Origin: Pratylenchus scribneri
Taxonomy: Eukaryota > Nematoda > Chromadorea > Rhabditida > Pratylenchidae
Length of the DNA stretch: 64,000 bases
Direction: 5' to 3'
Assembly (NCBI GenBank): GCA_030063045.1
Contig: JAQSEB010000166.1
Location: 1-64,000 of the forward strand
The notes beneath the pieces were generated by a model. That model was not told the origin of the DNA and ran no database searches. It saw nothing but the letters and a program-made list of their open reading frames with translations. Numbering within the stretch: the stretch's first letter is position 1; each line of letters begins with the position of its first letter. Positions 1-10,790 of the stretch are shown here, one piece after another. The translations under genes and the position numbers were made by a program.

Positions 1-720
1 CAAATAAATTTTATCTTAATCAAACAATTGATGCTATAGTCGATGACGCCAAAGCGCAATGGGAGGCGCTTCGCCGACAATTTTCGAATACTAAGAAGCG
101 CAAGAGAACTGGCGATGGTGCAGAGGCCGGAAATCCACCGGTTTGGCGTTTTTGGATGCCAATGCTCTTCATTGAGTGTGCCGACGTCAGTGTGGAAAGG
201 TTTTTAATTTATAAAATCAATTTAAAATGTACAAAAATTAAATTTGTTCAGAATTTCATCAGTCGAAGTGGCCGAAGTCCAGCAGGAAGTCCTGAATGTT
301 GACGGCGATACCAACGAAGATGAAGAAACGAAGGAGAACAAAGTGCCAACACCGAAGAATACCAATGCCAAGCGCAAAATGGCCGAATCAACTCCAAACA
401 CTTCAAAGAAGAGTAAGAATATCGATCCGGAATTGGAATTGATTGGCAGTTTTTTGGGTGAAGCAAAAAAGGAAATTGACCCGCATGGTAAATTTAAAAA
501 TATTAATTTAAATTTCAAAATTTTTATTCCAGCCTCGATGGTGAATCAAATGATTAAACGACTTGCCAAACATCGCCGTGCGCAATTCGACTTCAAAAAT
601 GCAATTGGCAATGTTATCCGCGAGTTTGAGGGCTGGCTTATTGACCAAGAAGAAGGGACTGAAATTGGCGAAGAAGTGGATGGAATGGGGGGCAATATTG
701 GAGCGGAATTTGATGTTTGA
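1..720 (+). CDS. Myb/SANT-like (MADF-type) protein of Harbinger copy A, 3' part
   Basis: This is the second protein of PIF/Harbinger elements, a Myb/SANT-like DNA-binding protein that in known members helps bring the transposase to the nucleus and to the transposon ends. The first exon is cut by the window edge (open from base 3 to 199), followed by introns 200-251 and 488-532 (the second is 45 bp and in frame, so retention is possible), ending with TGA at 718-720. The complete product in copy B is 268 aa with the Myb/SANT-like domain in about the first 110 residues. The C-terminal half is Lys/Glu-rich, with a short helical tail. The sequence is identical to copy B. Confidence 0.85.
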
Positions 721-802
721 AATTGAAAATAAGAAAGACATTCATAAATTGTTGCATTTTTTTTGATGATAATTTGTTGCAATTATTTATTTTACAAAAA
801 AA

Positions 803-2133
803 TCAAACTGGATTAAATAAATTTACAAAACGGTTTCGAATAATCGCACCCATTTGTTGAGCACGGACAGGTCGATAATTGGGGGGATTTATCAAAATAT
901 TATTAATCATTTCCTCTTCTCTTGGCACATCTCCATTTGCGATCAGAAAATTGTGAAGCAAAATTGCCGAAAAAATAATCTTTTTGAATGGTTTCGGCTC
1001 GAGTTGCACTGTGCCCCCAAATAATCTGAAGCGGTTGGCCAGGATGCCAAAGGTGCTCTCGACGACCTGTCTCGCACTAGAATTTTTATGATTTGATTAA
1101 ATTAAAATAAAATTATAAACTCACAGGCTCAATCGATGATTAAACAGCCTTTTTTCATCTGTATTTGCTGCACGTTCCGGGAATGGCGTGAGCATGTAAT
1201 TTGTTGTTCCAAATCCTCCATCGGCAAGGACGACATAGGGGATGGCGCCAAGGTCTTCTCGTCCAGGAATTCTTGCCGGAATTGGCAGTTCATTGCGCGG
1301 ACTTTCCAAAAATTTTTTGATCTTTATTTATTCATATTTTAATCGAAAATATTACGAATTTTAAACCTGGGAATCTCCATATAGGCTGCTATCCGATCGC
1401 CGTCCAGATCCGCCAATGTCGACGAGCACAAATTTGTATTGAGGATCCACTGCTGCAAGCATCACAATGCTGAAAAATCCTTTGTAGTTGAAGAAGGCGG
1501 ATCCTGTATTTTTAGGTTGCTAAAATTTTTTTTTTATCAATAAATAAAACAAAATTTAACCTTGCATGCAAAATGTTTCCCGTCAATTGCCAAAACGCAA
1601 TGGGGAAAACCCCAGCGTTCTTCGAAAGCAGCAGCATTGGCCAGCCAAGTCTGTCTATTTGGGGTTGGCATGCAAGATCGCTTCAGTGTTGCAATGATGG
1701 CCTCGGCGACTTGATGGACAATTCCACATATTGTCATTTTTCCCAATCCAAATTCGTGTGCCAATGCTCCGAATCCAAGGCCAGTTGAAAGAAAACTAAA
1801 ATTATTTCCAAGCTTAATTTTATTAATAAATCAAAACCGCAAAAAAATGGCCAAGCGTTCTTTGCCATTGATTGGGAAGCGGTGGGTCGGTGCATATCGG
1901 AGTCGGTTGGCCACCAATTCGTAGAGAGCATCAAATCGGGCTTTGTTGAAGCGAAGAAATCCAGCCAATTCATTTCTTTCATTTGAATTGTAGTAACGGC
2001 AAAAAATTTCACATCTCTGCTGTGCATTTTGGAGATGTACTGGTCGAATATAATATCGGCGCATTCTTTCACGTCGTCTGCGCATTCTCCGCCGAAGAAG
2101 TAAATAAATTACTATTCCTAATCGTTGATTCAT
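803..2133 (-). CDS. PIF/Harbinger transposase (DDE_Tnp_4), copy A
   Basis: DDE transposase/nuclease of the HARBI1-like family, which cuts and pastes the element. Exons on the minus strand are 2133-1838, 1795-1561, 1519-1367, 1321-1125 and 1076-803, giving 384 aa. The triad is intact: D170 in LAIDGKH, D262 in VVLADGGFG and E300 in RQVVESTFG. All four introns are 42-48 bp with GT-AG ends. The ATG is preceded by TTTTTCAG, so an upstream exon or trans-splicing is possible. The protein is identical to the copy B product, so the gene appears young and potentially active. Confidence 0.92.
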
Positions 2134-2475
2134 AGCTGAAAAAGTAAAATTTATTGCATTTCAGGGGTTAGAAAATTTTTTAGAAATTTGTAAATAAATT
2201 TTTTGGATTCTCCATAGTCGATTTACTTTATATGGAATTAATTTGAACGAGATTAGGCCACGAAATTGATGAGAAAAACCGGTTTAAAAAAATTGGTGAA
2301 GGTATTCGCAACGACTCACTATGTGAGCCTCACAACTCACAAGAGGGCGGGAAAAAGTATGTACACCAACCACTCACCACTTGTGAGGCAAGAAATAGAG
2401 AAAGAAAATAGCGTGGTGAGGTGATACCTGTCACCAAGTCTGTACAGGGCCTAAGAAAAAATTCTTTCTGAGGAA

Positions 2476-3045
2476 ATGAAGAATCACTCTCATTTTTGCA
2501 TCATTTCATCCATTTTAATTTTAAACAATGTCCCTTTATCCAATTGGCTTTTCCCAATTCTAAAATTTACAAGAATAAAATTAAATATGCTCTATGTGAA
2601 AAAATCCAATTATTTTACAGCAAAATGGAAATGGCAACGGGAATGCGAACGGAAATGGCAACCAAAATGGGAATGCAAACCAAAATGCCAATGCCAATCG
2701 AAATCAGAATGCCAATTCGAACAGTGCCGACAATACAAACAACAATGTGAACAATAACAAGTGAATTTTTACTTATTAGGGGTTGAAGCGAATTGGAGGG
2801 AGGGCCTCCCTTATATTTAATAAATAGTTAATTCTTTGAAATGGTAAGAATTTTGAAACTCAACTCAAAAATATAAAAAATGTTTTACAACTTATTCTAT
2901 TCATGAAATATCAATGTCAAAATTAGTTTCAGATCAAACCCCTCCAAAAGCTCCCAATATATTAATATTTTTTTATTAAAATAAAATTAATTAAATTTCT
3001 CATTTTAACAGCATCAACATTGGCCAAGGAGTCGGTGGCAAATGA
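2476..3045 (+). CDS. Putative small secreted Asn-rich peptide
   Basis: Tentative model: exon 2476-2529 encodes a hydrophobic signal-like start (MKNHSHFCIISSILILNN), exon 2621-2760 encodes a run in which nearly every second residue is Asn, and exon 3012-3045 ends with NINIGQGVGGK and TGA. The total is 75 aa and the frame closes. The acceptors (TATTTTACAG, TTTTAACAG) are good; the first donor (GTCCCT) is poor. An AATAAA-like motif follows near 3110. The ATG lies only 24 bp past the end of Harbinger copy A, so the promoter or 5' exons may have been displaced. No homologue is recognised. The Asn-rich exon is clear, but the first exon is uncertain. Confidence 0.35.
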
Positions 3046-5138
3046 AGTCAGCGAAGGCAAGAAAAGTGAATGAGTCAAATGAATGGAAGAGAAATGTGGA
3101 AAAGTTGAAATAAATAAACCATATGATAAAGATTAACAGAATTTACTGATGTTAAAATGAATAAAACAAAATGTTGCATATTCGCATTAATAATTAAATA
3201 TTTCTTATTTTTATTGGTAATATTCAAGCTAGCCAAATTTTAATGCCAAATTTCTTGCAATCAGCAGGGAATTTTTGAATATTGATGAGAGGTTGAACTA
3301 GGTCATTATGAAATGATTCCTATTTTTTGGCATTTTTTTGGACATGTACGAATTAATAAAAAAGAAAATTATTCAAAAAGAGGGGAAATCGGGTTAAGTT
3401 TTGCATATCCAAGAAAACCAATAAATTTGGGCCAAATTTCTGGCAGATCTTTTCAATTATTCATTTGATAAAAATAAAATCAAGTCTTGCTTTCTTTCAA
3501 GTTTCAACATCAATTCATTTCCATTCTTCTCTTCGAGCTCCGACTCTCTTTTTTGTTTTTTCCCAATTCAAATTCCTCAACCTTCCTTTTCCTTTTCTTC
3601 CAATATATCCTGAGTGAATAAAATACATAAATTACACACACCAATTCTGATTTTGACTTTGAGCAGTGAACCCATTCCGGGAAGAGCCCTTCAACCAATT
3701 ACATCACGCTCTTTGGATCTCTCAATCTCAACCTCAACCCATCCCCCGGACTTTGAATGAGTCTTTTTGCCAAACAACCCATTTTCATCTTCTCTTTTGG
3801 GCCGCACTCATTCTTTTTGGCCAAGATCCATCCATGTCACTTCCTTTTAATATGGATTTCGAACCTATCCATTTCGCCCTATAGGAATTGGCTTTATTAG
3901 ATGTGAGCGCATGCATTGCGATTGCCTATTAGATTTGGCCAAAACAACTTTTACGGATGATGCCATCCGCTCATTATTCCTATCTCAAAGGCAATGCTTT
4001 GGCAAATATAATTCATGTGTGCTTTGTATTGAGAGCTTTCGCAAAATTAAATGTTGTCATTTTGACAAAAAATATAAAGCAGCAATTTTAAACCGTTTAC
4101 GAAATAATCATTTTAAAAATAAAAAATCAAGAAAATAAAAAGAATAATTATCGGTAACAGAATGAAAGAAAAAAATGATAAAAATAAGCATCTTGAATGA
4201 ATAATGAAAATTCATTAGTCGTTATCATCAATTACTTTATTAAATTATCATGGATAATAAAATCTAACTTTTTAAATTGTTTGAAATATTATGGAAAAAT
4301 TGAAAATATAATAATAATTTAATTTTTAAATTTACTATTAATTATTTATGCCCAATCTTATGAAAAGTTTTATTGGCCTAAAAATATTTTTCAATATTTT
4401 ACATTTAATCACTTAAAATAAAAAATTAGAGCTTTAAACGGAATATCGGAGATTAACCGCAACTAAAACGTATTTTGGCTTTGATTTTGATAATTATGAT
4501 GTGAGAAGGAGAAGCATGATCGCATTTAGATTGGATGAGTGCCATTCCACCTATTCGATATGGATTGTGTGCGGCAATAATTCCCGGACCAAAAACAAAG
4601 GTAAAGACATTGGCCAAAAGAGAGGAGAGAAGCTAAAGGGAAAAATCGCATCAAAAATAACGGGTGATAAGTTATTGGCCAAATGAGAGAGAGGTGGCTA
4701 GCAGAGAGGGAAAATGGTTGATGAGGCCAAAAATGAAGCGAGAACGGCATTGACCAAATAAGAGGCGAGCGTCTAAAGGAAGTATTTTTGGAATGCAAAG
4801 AGGCATTATGGCCAATATGACTGCATCGGTGGATCAGTTGCTAAAAGATTCGTCATTTTGAAAATTTTAATTTTATATTTTTTAAGATTTTAAAAATGTT
4901 TAAGGCAGAAAGAGTTCGTTTATTCCCTTCCAGATATTGGCTGATATATTAAAAGTCAAAATTTAAAAGGCAACTAACTATCCATAAATCAGTTGACTAT
5001 TCCATTTCAGTAAATAACAACACAAAAATCATAAGAGAAGTTTCGAATTGATAGCGCGCGAATGCGAGCGGCTTGTAGCGCGACTCAGCCTATTTTCGGT
5101 TGAATATAAAAATCCGAGCATTTATGGGTGATTGAATC
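3046..5138. other. Intergenic, no supported gene
   Basis: About 2.1 kb of AT-rich DNA. The few open frames here (for example 3911-4138 + and 4526-4798 -) are short, lack convincing splice context and match no family I know. I see no structured RNA or clear repeat. Confidence 0.5.
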
Positions 5139-6601
5139 TAGAGACCGGCGCGGAGGAAAATCCGGACCCGCGGACCGGATTTTCGAACCGAAAAAATCCC
5201 GGGCCGGACCGGACCGGATAATCCGTACAAAATCCGGTCCGGAAATAATCCGTACCAAAAAAAATACGGATCCGGATACGGATTACGGATTTTCAAAAAA
5301 AATTTTTTTCGCAGATTTAAAGTAAAAAATAATTTTTTTTGCGCATATAAAATAAAAATAAATTAAATTTATCGTAAAATTAAAACAATGAATGAAATCA
5401 AATTCATGCAAATTAATATGAGCCGACTTCAGGAATACTTTTATTAAGGAAAATCAACATTTCTACAGTTTCTGGACTCAAACTTGATCGGCGATAATCA
5501 TAAACATCTTGTGCAATGCTGAATAATTGTACACGATAAATTAGATTTAATTAAGGCCAAAATGGATCAAAAGGAGGTGCTCGGGATATATCTGGATAAA
5601 GGAGGATTAAGGTGGATATAGAGGGATTAAATGGGAATACTGACTGAAATTGATGGGTGATTATTCGCTTGGATTAGGGAGGGTAGGGAAGTTAGCCGGT
5701 GGCCCTGACTAGACTAGTACTCAAACTGGTAGGTTTAAGGCCTATAATACATTTATAAAGCTAGGGATTAGGGTAAGGGGTTCGGAGTATTGGATTCGCG
5801 CGAAGCCGGAATTAAAACAGCTCCAAACCGGGACACGCGCATACCGCTTTAAAATCTTGAAGCGGCACAAATCCAAAAATAAGCCTTATATTTGTTGATA
5901 TCGAAAAATATTTCCTAACTTAATCCTATCAATTTCGGAGGCTTAATCCCCAATATCCACTTTAATCTCTCGATATCCGGATATATCCCGCGCACTCTCA
6001 GGGCCATCGGCTAACTTCCCTACCCTCCCTAATCCAAGCGAATAATCACCCATCCATTTCAGACATTATTCTCTCTTAATCCCTCTATATCCACCTTAAT
6101 CTTCCTTTATCCAGATATATCCCGCGCACACCCTTTTGGTCCATTTTGGCTTTATTAAAACCTAATTTATCCATATTTTTTTTATTAGAAACCATTTTAT
6201 GTTGAATAATTAATTTTTATTTACATTCGTTAAAAGAATGTGAAAAAAGAAAAATCATTCGGCAAAAAATTGGTACCCATTGGATAAAGAAAGCAAAAAA
6301 AGATATGCCTATTAAAAAAGAATCAGAAAAAGTAAATATAAAAAAAATATTTAATAGAATTTTTACATCGTTTCAAAAAAATTATTCAAAAAATTGGATG
6401 AATGGTCCTTTTTAAAACAATTTGGAAAATCCGTAAGATCCGGACCGGATTGTACGGATTGGGAAAATTCCGGGCCGGACCGGACCGGATAATCCGTACA
6501 AAAATCCGGCCCGGAAAAAATCCGGAAAATCAAAAAATATACGGATTTCGGACTCCGGGTCCGGATAATCCGTACGGATCCGGAATCCGCGCCGGCCTCT
6601 A
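5139..6601. mobile_element. hAT-like non-autonomous element, 1463 bp, 8-bp TSD
   Basis: The element is bounded by a perfect 8-bp direct repeat ATTGAATC (5131-5138 and 6602-6609). Its termini are inverted repeats that start TAGAGACCGGCGCGGA on the left and TAGAGGCCGGCGCGGA on the right. The 8-bp TSD and TAGAG-type ends are hAT hallmarks. Both ends continue into roughly 160 bp of GC-rich CCGGACCGGATAATCCGTAC-type tandem motifs, strikingly GC-rich for this genome. No transposase reading frame is present inside, so it needs a transposase in trans. It holds a nested foldback (5536-6170). Its right end sits about 55 bp upstream of the ATG of the GS-like gene. Confidence 0.85.
5536..6170. repeat. 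Foldback (inverted repeat) nested in the hAT-like element
   Basis: The left arm (about 5536-5705) and right arm (about 6000-6170) are inverted copies with a few mismatches, sharing blocks such as GGGATATATCTGGATAAAGG and GAGGGTAGGGAAGTTAGCCG. The loop is about 295 bp. No coding capacity is seen. It could be part of the host element or a second insertion; I could not define a clean target duplication. Confidence 0.75.
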
Positions 6602-6663
6602 ATTGAATCAAATCAGAAAAATTCCTCCTCATTCTCATCTATTTTATTATTCAAAACACAAAA

Positions 6664-9600
6664 ATGTATTTGCGGCAACAAATTCTTTTCATTCCTCTGC
6701 TCCTTTTCTCCCAAATCCGCTTTAACCGTTCCGAATTTAACGAAGTCCGCGATTTTGCGGAAGAAGTGGCCAAAGCCGCCAAGGGCATGACATTGACCGA
6801 TTTGTCGAATTATTTCGTTGATTTTGCCCACTTAAATGGTCAGCATTTTTTATTATTCGAGTATATATTATGGGATTTTGATTTCTAACCATGAAATTAT
6901 TGAAAAATAACAAATGAACTCATTTTTTAATGCATACATAATATTGAAGACTGACTAATTCAGAAGGAAATTGAGAGGTATTCTTTTTGGAATGCCACAC
7001 ATTATTAGACCATTCCATTACCATGATATGATGCATTAAAGCATTTTCTTATTTCTTATTCTTAATAAAATATATCAGTTGATTCTGATTAGGAATGAAA
7101 TTGCTTAGAATGTGAATATAAATTGACAGCCAAATTGCTATATTTAGTAAAATTAATTAAAATTTGCAACAGGTTTCGTTGTCATTCCTAATGATCAATA
7201 TATAAAGGATGAAGAAGAAGTAGCCTCGCCTGCGGATTCAAATGGGCAAGAATTAGCACCAATTGGGCTAAAAAGGAAAATAATGGTAAAAGGGGAAGAA
7301 TCAGATCCGAAAAATCCGTCCAAAAAAGTGAAAAAGACAACATTTTTCAAAAAAGTTGACGAAATGGCATTGAGCAATCATTTGTCAGAGACAACGGCCG
7401 CAACTTTGCTTCCATCACCCTATCCAAAGGAATTATTCGAGAAGGCAATAGAGGTGGGCCATATTCGGCATTGCTAATATTTGTTACCTTTGATCGTTGG
7501 ATTGAAATTTTTAAATAGATCATTTATGGGAAATGAGGGGGTGGGACGTGGGAGGGGGAGAAAACCTTCTAAATCTAAATTCCAAGGAAATGGGGTGATG
7601 AATCAATTATCTACAAGTGGAATAGGGAAAGTTTATGAAAATGACTTATTAAAATAAAAAGGTGCAAAAGCTGATGGCGGATTTGCATTATCGAGTTTCT
7701 TTTGATGTGGAATTCCTGCGGAAATGCACAGAGGAAGCGGCAAAAACCGATTCATTGATTGCCGGAATGTTGAAGATTATGAACAGAGTCGAGATAGAAG
7801 GCCGCCGTAATCCAATAACACTGATTATCCAACGTTCGGATTATTTAACGGCGGAGACAAAAATGAATCCAAGGATTAGAAAACATCACCAAATCGAACT
7901 GAAACAGGTTTTAAAATCAGAAACATTTATTTTTAATAAATAACCAGTAAAAACACAGACATTTTTATTATATATCTAAACAAAGTCAATTTATAGGTTT
8001 ATTTATAATTATAGTATTTAAAAACTTAACTAATTTCATTTGATTCTGTTGTGTGACACTTTTAGGTTAAATTATTTTCTTTTTAATTTATTTCTTAACA
8101 GTGTTTGCCTTTGTTTAAATTCGGAATTCGGTGCTTTTCGTAAAAAAATTTAAATGGATGCCATTTTCCCAATGAGCATATCAGGGTAATTGGTTTAAAT
8201 TTAAATGAAGTTATTTGAATCAAATAAAGCCTATATTTCTTTTGCCCTCCCTCTCAATCAGAGTTGCCTCTAGAACTAAACATTACCAGACAAGATTTTA
8301 TGAAATTCACTTCTAATTTAGTAATCGCCCTTAAAGTTTCTTTTATTTTCATTATCCACAATCATAGATTGAAGTGACCAATTCCATTGGCAAGGGTCAA
8401 GGTGATGGCCATTTGATTACAAAAATTCATGAACGAATGTTGGAAAAAATCAAACAAACACATGAAAAAGATTCAATACCAGAGTGGTTGAAAACTGTGA
8501 AAGTTGAGAAGAATCCCGTCATTGAAGGCCAGGCCAAAGCATTATATATGGCATATAAAGCATTTGTGAAGAGATACAAAAAACCAGATGCCGTGATTCT
8601 GTATCTTTCCGTGCCAAAACGCAAAAGTTATTGCCATTTTGAACAAACCCTATGGCAACAATTCAAATTGGAAGACATTGCATGGGCAGAAGGCGAACGA
8701 CCTCAAGTGGAATTCCTCCAATTTGATCAAATGTCAACAAAGTTGAGTTTGAATGAAAAAGACAGGCATTTGTATTATCGAGAAAAAATGGGAGGCAAGA
8801 AAAAGGTTGTGGCAATTGCTTATTTCCAGGTAAATTTTATTTTATTTATCTATGGCCAAATTTCGAGACCATTAAAATTTCCGCACTATAATTTCCACAT
8901 TTGTGAATATTTAGTCATTGCTAGCATTGTTAGAATTTTGTCAATATATCTAAATTCAATTTCTTTATTTGGAGAGTGTTGATAAAAATTATGATAAGAC
9001 TTTCGAATTTGACCTACTTATTTTGCAACTTTTTAGCAATTTTTCTATTAGTCATTTTCCAACCAATAAAATGTTTTTTTCATTGTTAATTTATTAAAAA
9101 TTAAATTACAAATGTCCTCTGCCATTTTCACAGGATGGATTTATTCCCGAACATTTCAAAAATGAAGAGGAATGGAAAATTCGGGAAGAGATGGAATTGT
9201 CCAATGCAATAATGTCCCCAAGTGCTTATATGCATTTATTGGGTTCAAAAACGGTGCAAACGGAATTGGCCAAGGATGGAAAACTCGAGGAATATTATGC
9301 AGATGTTGATCCGTTGTTCGAATTCATTCCCAAATTACGCAGCACATTTATTGGAATGTTTCAATTAGGAAAAAATGATAAGGATATTGTGGCGGATGCA
9401 ATTGAGAACAATAAAGGTTATGTCCTGAAGGCAAACACCGATGGGGGAAAAGGCAATTTTTTTGATGATAAAATGGTCGAACAATTAAAAAAGATGAAAA
9501 ATGATGAAAAGGAACGGAGCAAATATATTTTGCAAAAACGTATCACGCCATTCAGAATGCAGGTTAGCCATATAGAATTAGTCCTTGATGGGGAGAAATT

Positions 9601-10418
9601 CGAAGAGTATTCGGAATTGGCAGAATAGGCACAAAAATTTCAGTCTAATTCTATAAGTTCCTCTTAACTTTATTCCTGGAAAAAATTCGATCAAATGGTA
9701 AAAATTCCAGCAGGTCTGTTTAAGTTTCGAGAAAAACTTTTTTTTCGATCTGGGTTTTATTATTTGGATCAATAAATTCATGGAAAACCTGAAAGGCGAA
9801 ATTCTGAACATCTCCGATTTTGGGAAAATTTTTATATTTCAATTTTTACATTTTAGAATGCAATTATTCCGCAACCACCGGAGGATGAAAAATCAATCAT
9901 TTTTGGGGAAATGGACACTGAAGTGAGCATTTTTGGTTCCCTTCTTGCCACAAACAATGATTATCCAAAAGGCACGACCTCCAATTTGAAAACAAGTGAA
10001 AAAAGTGGCAAGCCTTATAAAAAACCCAATGAACCGACATTCAACAACTATGATGGCTATTTCATTCGAACAAAGGCAAGGAAAATTATCTTTTTAGGAG
10101 AATAATTTTGAAATTAGGATTTTCGGATTCAGGGATATAGTTTTTGGGTGAATATGCCAAGCATAGGAAAATTTACTTTTTGATAATTTTTTCTTTACAA
10201 AATGTCTGGGGGACATTTTTGGCCCGGCGATCAAATCCTAATTAGCAATCATTATTTTTATGAAATCTTTTTTTCAGTTGTCCAGCAATGCTCAATGCAA
10301 TATGAGTATGGGCCAAGGTGGCACCGATTCTCTTGTGCTTTTCCCGATGGAGAGATTTACTAAAATAAGTCCGTCGTTATCAACATCCACAAACCTAAAT
10401 GAGGAGAAAATTGTCTGA
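6664..10418 (+). CDS. Secreted glutathione-synthetase-like protein (GS-like effector family)
   Basis: Exons 6664-6838, 7173-7453, 7662-7907, 8368-8829, 9134-9562, 9857-10075 and 10278-10418 give 650 aa. Residues 1-22 form a signal peptide (MYLRQQILFIPLLLFSQ start). From about residue 135 the chain follows eukaryotic glutathione synthetase in order: LLPSPYPKELFEKA, QRSDY, AYFQDGFIPEHF, GSKTVQTELA, RSTFIGMFQLG, YILQKRITPF, YFIRTK. Eukaryotic GS joins gamma-Glu-Cys and Gly using ATP and is cytosolic, about 470 aa. Here the Gly-triad loop reads DGGKGN (about 491-496) and the EIN substrate motif reads EVTN, so normal catalysis is doubtful. Secreted, divergent GS-like proteins are a known expanded effector family of cyst and reniform nematodes. 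The last intron has a GC donor (AAG/GCAAGG, 10076). A hAT element ends just upstream. Confidence 0.88.
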
Positions 10419-10790
10419 TTGAAATTGAATTTTTTTATGGAAATTTGTGATTTTTTCCTGAAGGAACTTTATTTAAAATATATCATTTTGTGTGAAAATC
10501 CTTTTAAGCAGGTGTCCAATTTAATTTTATTTAATTTTTTACTAAAAATTCCAATTATTTTGAATTTTTTTTAAAAATATAATTTGTCAATTTTGAAAAT
10601 TTCGGGTTATTTTAAATTTTCATTTTCCACTATTGTATAATTATTTGTATTGTCTTTGCTTTGCATAAAATGATGTTATTTAGAAATTTTTTTTGTCTAT
10701 AATTTAAAAAAGTAATTTTGAATGTTTGAATAATATTTATTCTTATTTTCTTGAATTTCATCAATGCTTGCCAACAAAATGCATTTTAAT

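Larger units (their letters stand above)
1..2451 (-). mobile_element. PIF/Harbinger DNA transposon, copy A (cut by window start)
   Basis: This stretch is the reverse complement of 21106-23556 in copy B (position p pairs with 23557-p); every open frame translates identically and an intron I compared base by base is identical. It carries an intact DDE transposase and the 3' part of a Myb/SANT-like gene. The right end stops sharply at GGCC (2448-2451) followed by TAA, matching the 3-bp TTA/TAA target duplication typical of PIF/Harbinger. The other end lies outside the window. The terminus used here (GGCCCTGTACAGACTTGG read inward) is internal to the terminus of copy B, which carries 48 more bases. 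Many CTCAC/GTGAG subterminal motifs are present. Confidence 0.93.

Noticed and set aside
222..782. Several minus-strand frames over the Myb/SANT-like gene, mirrored at 22775-23335
   Set aside because: They overlap a spliced gene with good domain evidence and cross its introns; shadows.
3666..4138. Frames of 72 and 75 aa with several Cys
   Set aside because: No signal peptide, no splice support, no family resemblance; composition fits random sequence.
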